Of a stretch of 40,748 nucleotides of DNA, positions 38,894 through 40,748 are shown piece after piece; position 1 is the stretch's first letter; the number at the start of each line of letters is the position of its first letter. Below the pieces are notes generated by a model. The model did not search any database, was not told the DNA's origin, and saw nothing but the letters and a program-made list of their open reading frames with translations. The DNA comes from Chloroflexota bacterium. Lineage in GTDB: Bacteria > Chloroflexota > Dehalococcoidia > JACPEP01. A program made the translations under genes and the position numbers. The DNA lies in contig JACPEP010000010.1 in assembly GCA_016183425.1 (NCBI GenBank), positions 1 through 40,748 on the forward strand, written 5' to 3'.

Positions 38894-39664
38894 CTAGATA
38901 TTCGACCGGGAGCCGCCTCCGTCCACGGTGATGCAGGCACCGGTGATGAAGCTGGCTCGCTCCGAGGCCAGGAAAGTCACCAGGGCCGCCACCTCTTCTG
39001 GGGTGCCCAACCTCCCCAGAGGGATGGTGTTCTGGATGAAGCTCCGGACACCTTGGGGGTCGGCCTGCTGGCGTCGCTGCCAGCCCCCGCCAGGAAAAAG
39101 GATGGGGCCGGGCGCGACGCTGTTCACCAGTATCCCGTGGCGGGCCACTTGGTTGGCCAGGGCCTTAGTGAAGCTGATGAGGCCCGCCTTGGCGGCGTTG
39201 TAGGCCATGGCCCCACCGGATTCCCGCCCCCACACCGAGACTATGTTGATGATGCGTCCCCAACCCTGTCGTTCCATGAGGGGGACCACCAGGCGGGAGA
39301 CCCGTACTGCGCTCATGAGGTTAATCTCCAGCACCTCCCGCCATTCCCCTTCCGTAAGCTCTAACAGGCCCCCGCCTCGGGAGCCACCCACATTATTTAC
39401 CAGGATGTCCACCCCCCCGAAGGCTCTCGTCGTTTCCGCCACCACTCTGGCTACGTCCTCCGGCACGGTGACATCGGCGACCACGGCCAACACCTCCGCC
39501 CCCAGCGCTGTCATTTCCTGGGTCGTTGCCTCCAGGGCTTCTCGCCCCCGAGAGCATATAGAAAGACGACATCCTTCCCCAGCTAGAGCCAGGGCGATAG
39601 CCCGGCCCAGGCCCCGGCTACCTCCGGTCACTAGGGCTCTTTTGCTCTTCAATCCCAGTTCCAC
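38894..39664 (-). CDS. Short-chain dehydrogenase/reductase (SDR)
   Basis: Protein of 256 residues from GTG 39664. It is a classical SDR: TGGSRGLGRAIALAL cofactor loop (about 14-28), NNVGGS (about 90), the catalytic Ser in NIVSVWG (about 141) and YNAAKAG (about 155-161, Tyr and Lys), and a C-terminal VDGGGSRSNI. The NAD(P)-dependent oxidoreductase resembles the FabG-like 3-oxoacyl reductase branch, but the substrate is not determinable. The gene begins 4 bases after the stop of the gamma-carbonic-anhydrase-like gene, so both form one unit. A decayed copy of its 3' end lies at 35100. Confidence 0.92.
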   Translation of the reverse strand: MELGLKSKRALVTGGSRGLGRAIALALAGEGCRLSICSRGREALEATTQEMTALGAEVLAVVADVTVPEDVARVVAETTRAFGGVDILVNNVGGSRGGGLLELTEGEWREVLEINLMSAVRVSRLVVPLMERQGWGRIINIVSVWGRESGGAMAYNAAKAGLISFTKALANQVARHGILVNSVAPGPILFPGGGWQRRQQADPQGVRSFIQNTIPLGRLGTPEEVAALVTFLASERASFITGACITVDGGGSRSNI

Positions 39665-39668
39665 GCTG

Positions 39669-40184
39669 TCACAGTCCTAGCTCTTTGTGCCGCTGCGCCA
39701 GCCTGGCGTAGGATTGGCCGATCTTTTGCAGCCGGGTTATCTGATCCTGACTTAGGCTACCCTTGACCTCCGCCGGCACCCCCACCACAAAGGAGTAGCT
39801 GGGGATCTTCTTTCGGTCCCCCACCATGGAGTTGGAGCCGATAATGCAGAAGTCGCCGATCTCCACCTGGCTGGAGATGGTGGAGTTCATACCAATGAGA
39901 ACATTGCTCCCGATACGATAGCTATGGATGACCGCCCCGTGCCCCACGGTGACATCGTCGCCGATGACGCAATGGTGGCCCGGGTCGGCGTGAACGACGG
40001 AGTTGTCCTGGATATTGGTGTTCTTGCCGATGACGATCTTGCCTACGTCTCCCCGAAGCACTACCCCCGGCCAGATGCTGGCCCCCTCTCCCACCTCCAC
40101 GTCCCCGATGACGTAGGCCATCTCGCTGACAAAAGCCGAGGACGCGATTTGGGGCGCGGTGTCGCCAAAGCTCTTGATGGTCAT
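39669..40184 (-). CDS. Gamma-carbonic-anhydrase-like hexapeptide-repeat protein
   Basis: Protein of 171 residues. Left-handed beta-helix hexapeptides run from about 15 to 125 (YVIGDVEVGEGASIWPGVVLRGDVGKIVIGKNTNIQDNSVVHADPG...VIGDDVTVGHGAVIHSYRIG). The His residues in VVHAD, VTVGHG and VIHS correspond to the three zinc ligands of the gamma class; the Arg in VLRGD is kept. Close families (CaiE, PaaY, YrdA) include thioesterases acting on CoA esters, so hydration of CO2 is not assured. A C-terminal helix (about 140-171) packs the trimer. It is probably the first gene of a unit with the SDR. Confidence 0.9.
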   Translation of the reverse strand: MTIKSFGDTAPQIASSAFVSEMAYVIGDVEVGEGASIWPGVVLRGDVGKIVIGKNTNIQDNSVVHADPGHHCVIGDDVTVGHGAVIHSYRIGSNVLIGMNSTISSQVEIGDFCIIGSNSMVGDRKKIPSYSFVVGVPAEVKGSLSQDQITRLQKIGQSYARLAQRHKELGL

Positions 40185-40245
40185 AATGCGCCTTTCTTCT
40201 AAGTAAATCCTTCGCCCGAATTATAGCCGCTTCCCTAAAGGGTAG

Positions 40246-40398
40246 GCAAATGGTGCTTCCCCTAAAGCGCAGGAAATTCTAGCCCGTATCGATGAGCTTC
40301 CTATTAAAGTGATTGATGCTAATCGGGCTCACACCCTCAGAGCTTGTGAGTTTTTCGCGAGGGAGCGCCTCGGACACCATGATTTCGTATCTGGCTGA
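40246..40398 (+). pseudogene. Possible fragment of a PIN-domain (VapC-like) toxin gene
   Basis: An open stretch with no start codon encodes AQEILARIDELPIKVIDANRAHTLRACEFFARERLG followed by HHDFVSG and a stop. The pattern EILARI..LPI.V...N...L.AC.F reminds me of the middle of VapC toxins, before the last conserved Asp. Neither the N-terminal acidic motif nor an antitoxin is present. If correct it is a dead fragment. The rest of 40185-40440 shows nothing else. Confidence 0.35.
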
Positions 40399-40440
40399 CC
40401 CCTTGGACAGGTGCCCAAAACCAATTTCCTCACAGCCTCT

Positions 40441-40748
40441 CAGGGTGTAGTGTAGGGGCGTGGCAGATCGCCACCACCGACACTGTCATTGCGAGCCCTT
40501 CCGCAGAAGGGCGTGGCAATCCGTCACAACGCACCTGGGGTTACGGATTTCCACGGCCTCTTCCGTTTCACTGTGTTTGCGGGTCGAGGCCTCGGAATGA
40601 CAGCCAAAACGGTCATCGCAAGCCACAGGGTGTAGTGTAGGGGCGTGGCAGATCGCCACCATCGACACTGTCATTGCGAGCCCTTCCGCAGAAGGGCGTG
40701 GCAATCCGTCACAACGCACCTGGGGTTACGGATTCCCACGGCCTCTTC
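40441..40748. repeat. 185-bp-period direct repeat at the window end
   Basis: Bases 40441-40563 recur at 40626-40748 with only two differences seen over 123 bp; the second copy continues beyond the window. Each unit contains TGTCATTGCGAGCCCTTCCG and GAAGGGCGTGGCAATCC, and the intervening part has CGGAATGACA, the complement type of TGTCATT. It is a non-coding dispersed-repeat family arranged in tandem. Short frames inside it are not credible genes. Confidence 0.88.

Noticed and set aside
40486-40719. Minus-strand frame of 77 codons at the right end
   Set aside because: It falls entirely in the non-coding direct repeat and reads CHAPTLHP/DCHALL-type junk with no ribosome binding site.

Overview
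The window looks like chromosomal DNA of a Gram-positive-like or monoderm bacterium, most likely a Chloroflexota member (Dehalococcoidia-like). This rests on a Tad/Flp pilus locus with Chloroflexi-style TPR and SH3 add-ons, a class E/D-type sortase, DUF11-rich surface proteins, a stand-alone Ni-CO dehydrogenase (CooS), selenocysteine use, and dispersed palindromic repeats carrying TTCGACA/TGTCGAA ends. The taxonomic call is an inference; no rRNA or tRNA gene was seen.

Layout: (1) 1-7.1 kb, cell-surface genes: a truncated DUF11-repeat protein and a VWA lipoprotein (both minus), then a sortase with a (Pro-Pro-Thr)19 linker whose frame is broken by a 32-bp tandem duplication, and a small secreted protein behind a near-consensus promoter. 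(2) 7.3-7.8 kb, a cupin and a strong bidirectional terminator. (3) 7.9-19.9 kb, a complete minus-strand Tad pilus locus: TPR protein, TadC, TadB, TadA, TadZ, CpaB/RcpC, TadG, two TadE, prepilin peptidase, three tandem near-identical Flp pilins separated by hairpins, and a membrane-anchored receiver protein. (4) 19.9-23.3 kb, a NarL-type kinase/regulator pair and a membrane-anchored CAP-domain protein. A 14-bp motif repeated at exactly 32-bp spacing lies upstream of the pilin operon, of the kinase and of the CAP gene, suggesting one regulon. (5) 23.3-31.3 kb, metabolic genes: MFS transporter plus cupin, VOC protein, ValRS, a 4-oxalocrotonate tautomerase-like protein, a PaaK-type CoA ligase, GcvH and a LipM/LplA-type protein. 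(6) 31.3-34.9 kb, CooS and a DUF318 permease. (7) 35.1-38.9 kb, a sulfur/selenium-relay operon: lipoprotein rhodanese, TusA, TusD/C/B-like, a second TusA, and SelD. SelD reads through an in-frame UGA with a SECIS-like hairpin, so it is itself a probable selenoprotein. (8) 38.9-40.2 kb, an SDR oxidoreductase and a gamma-carbonic-anhydrase-like hexapeptide protein, followed by degenerate sequence and a 185-bp-period repeat at the window end.

How the parts work together: the Tad locus contains every core part needed to build and power a type IVb pilus, and the neighbouring two-component system plus the receiver protein are its likely controllers. The rhodanese operon and the DUF318 permease share an almost identical promoter with an ATCGA-N5-TCGAT palindrome just upstream of the -35, so they are probably co-regulated. 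The operon is also bracketed by copies of the same promoter/SDR-3'-end segment, which points to insertion or duplication of the module.
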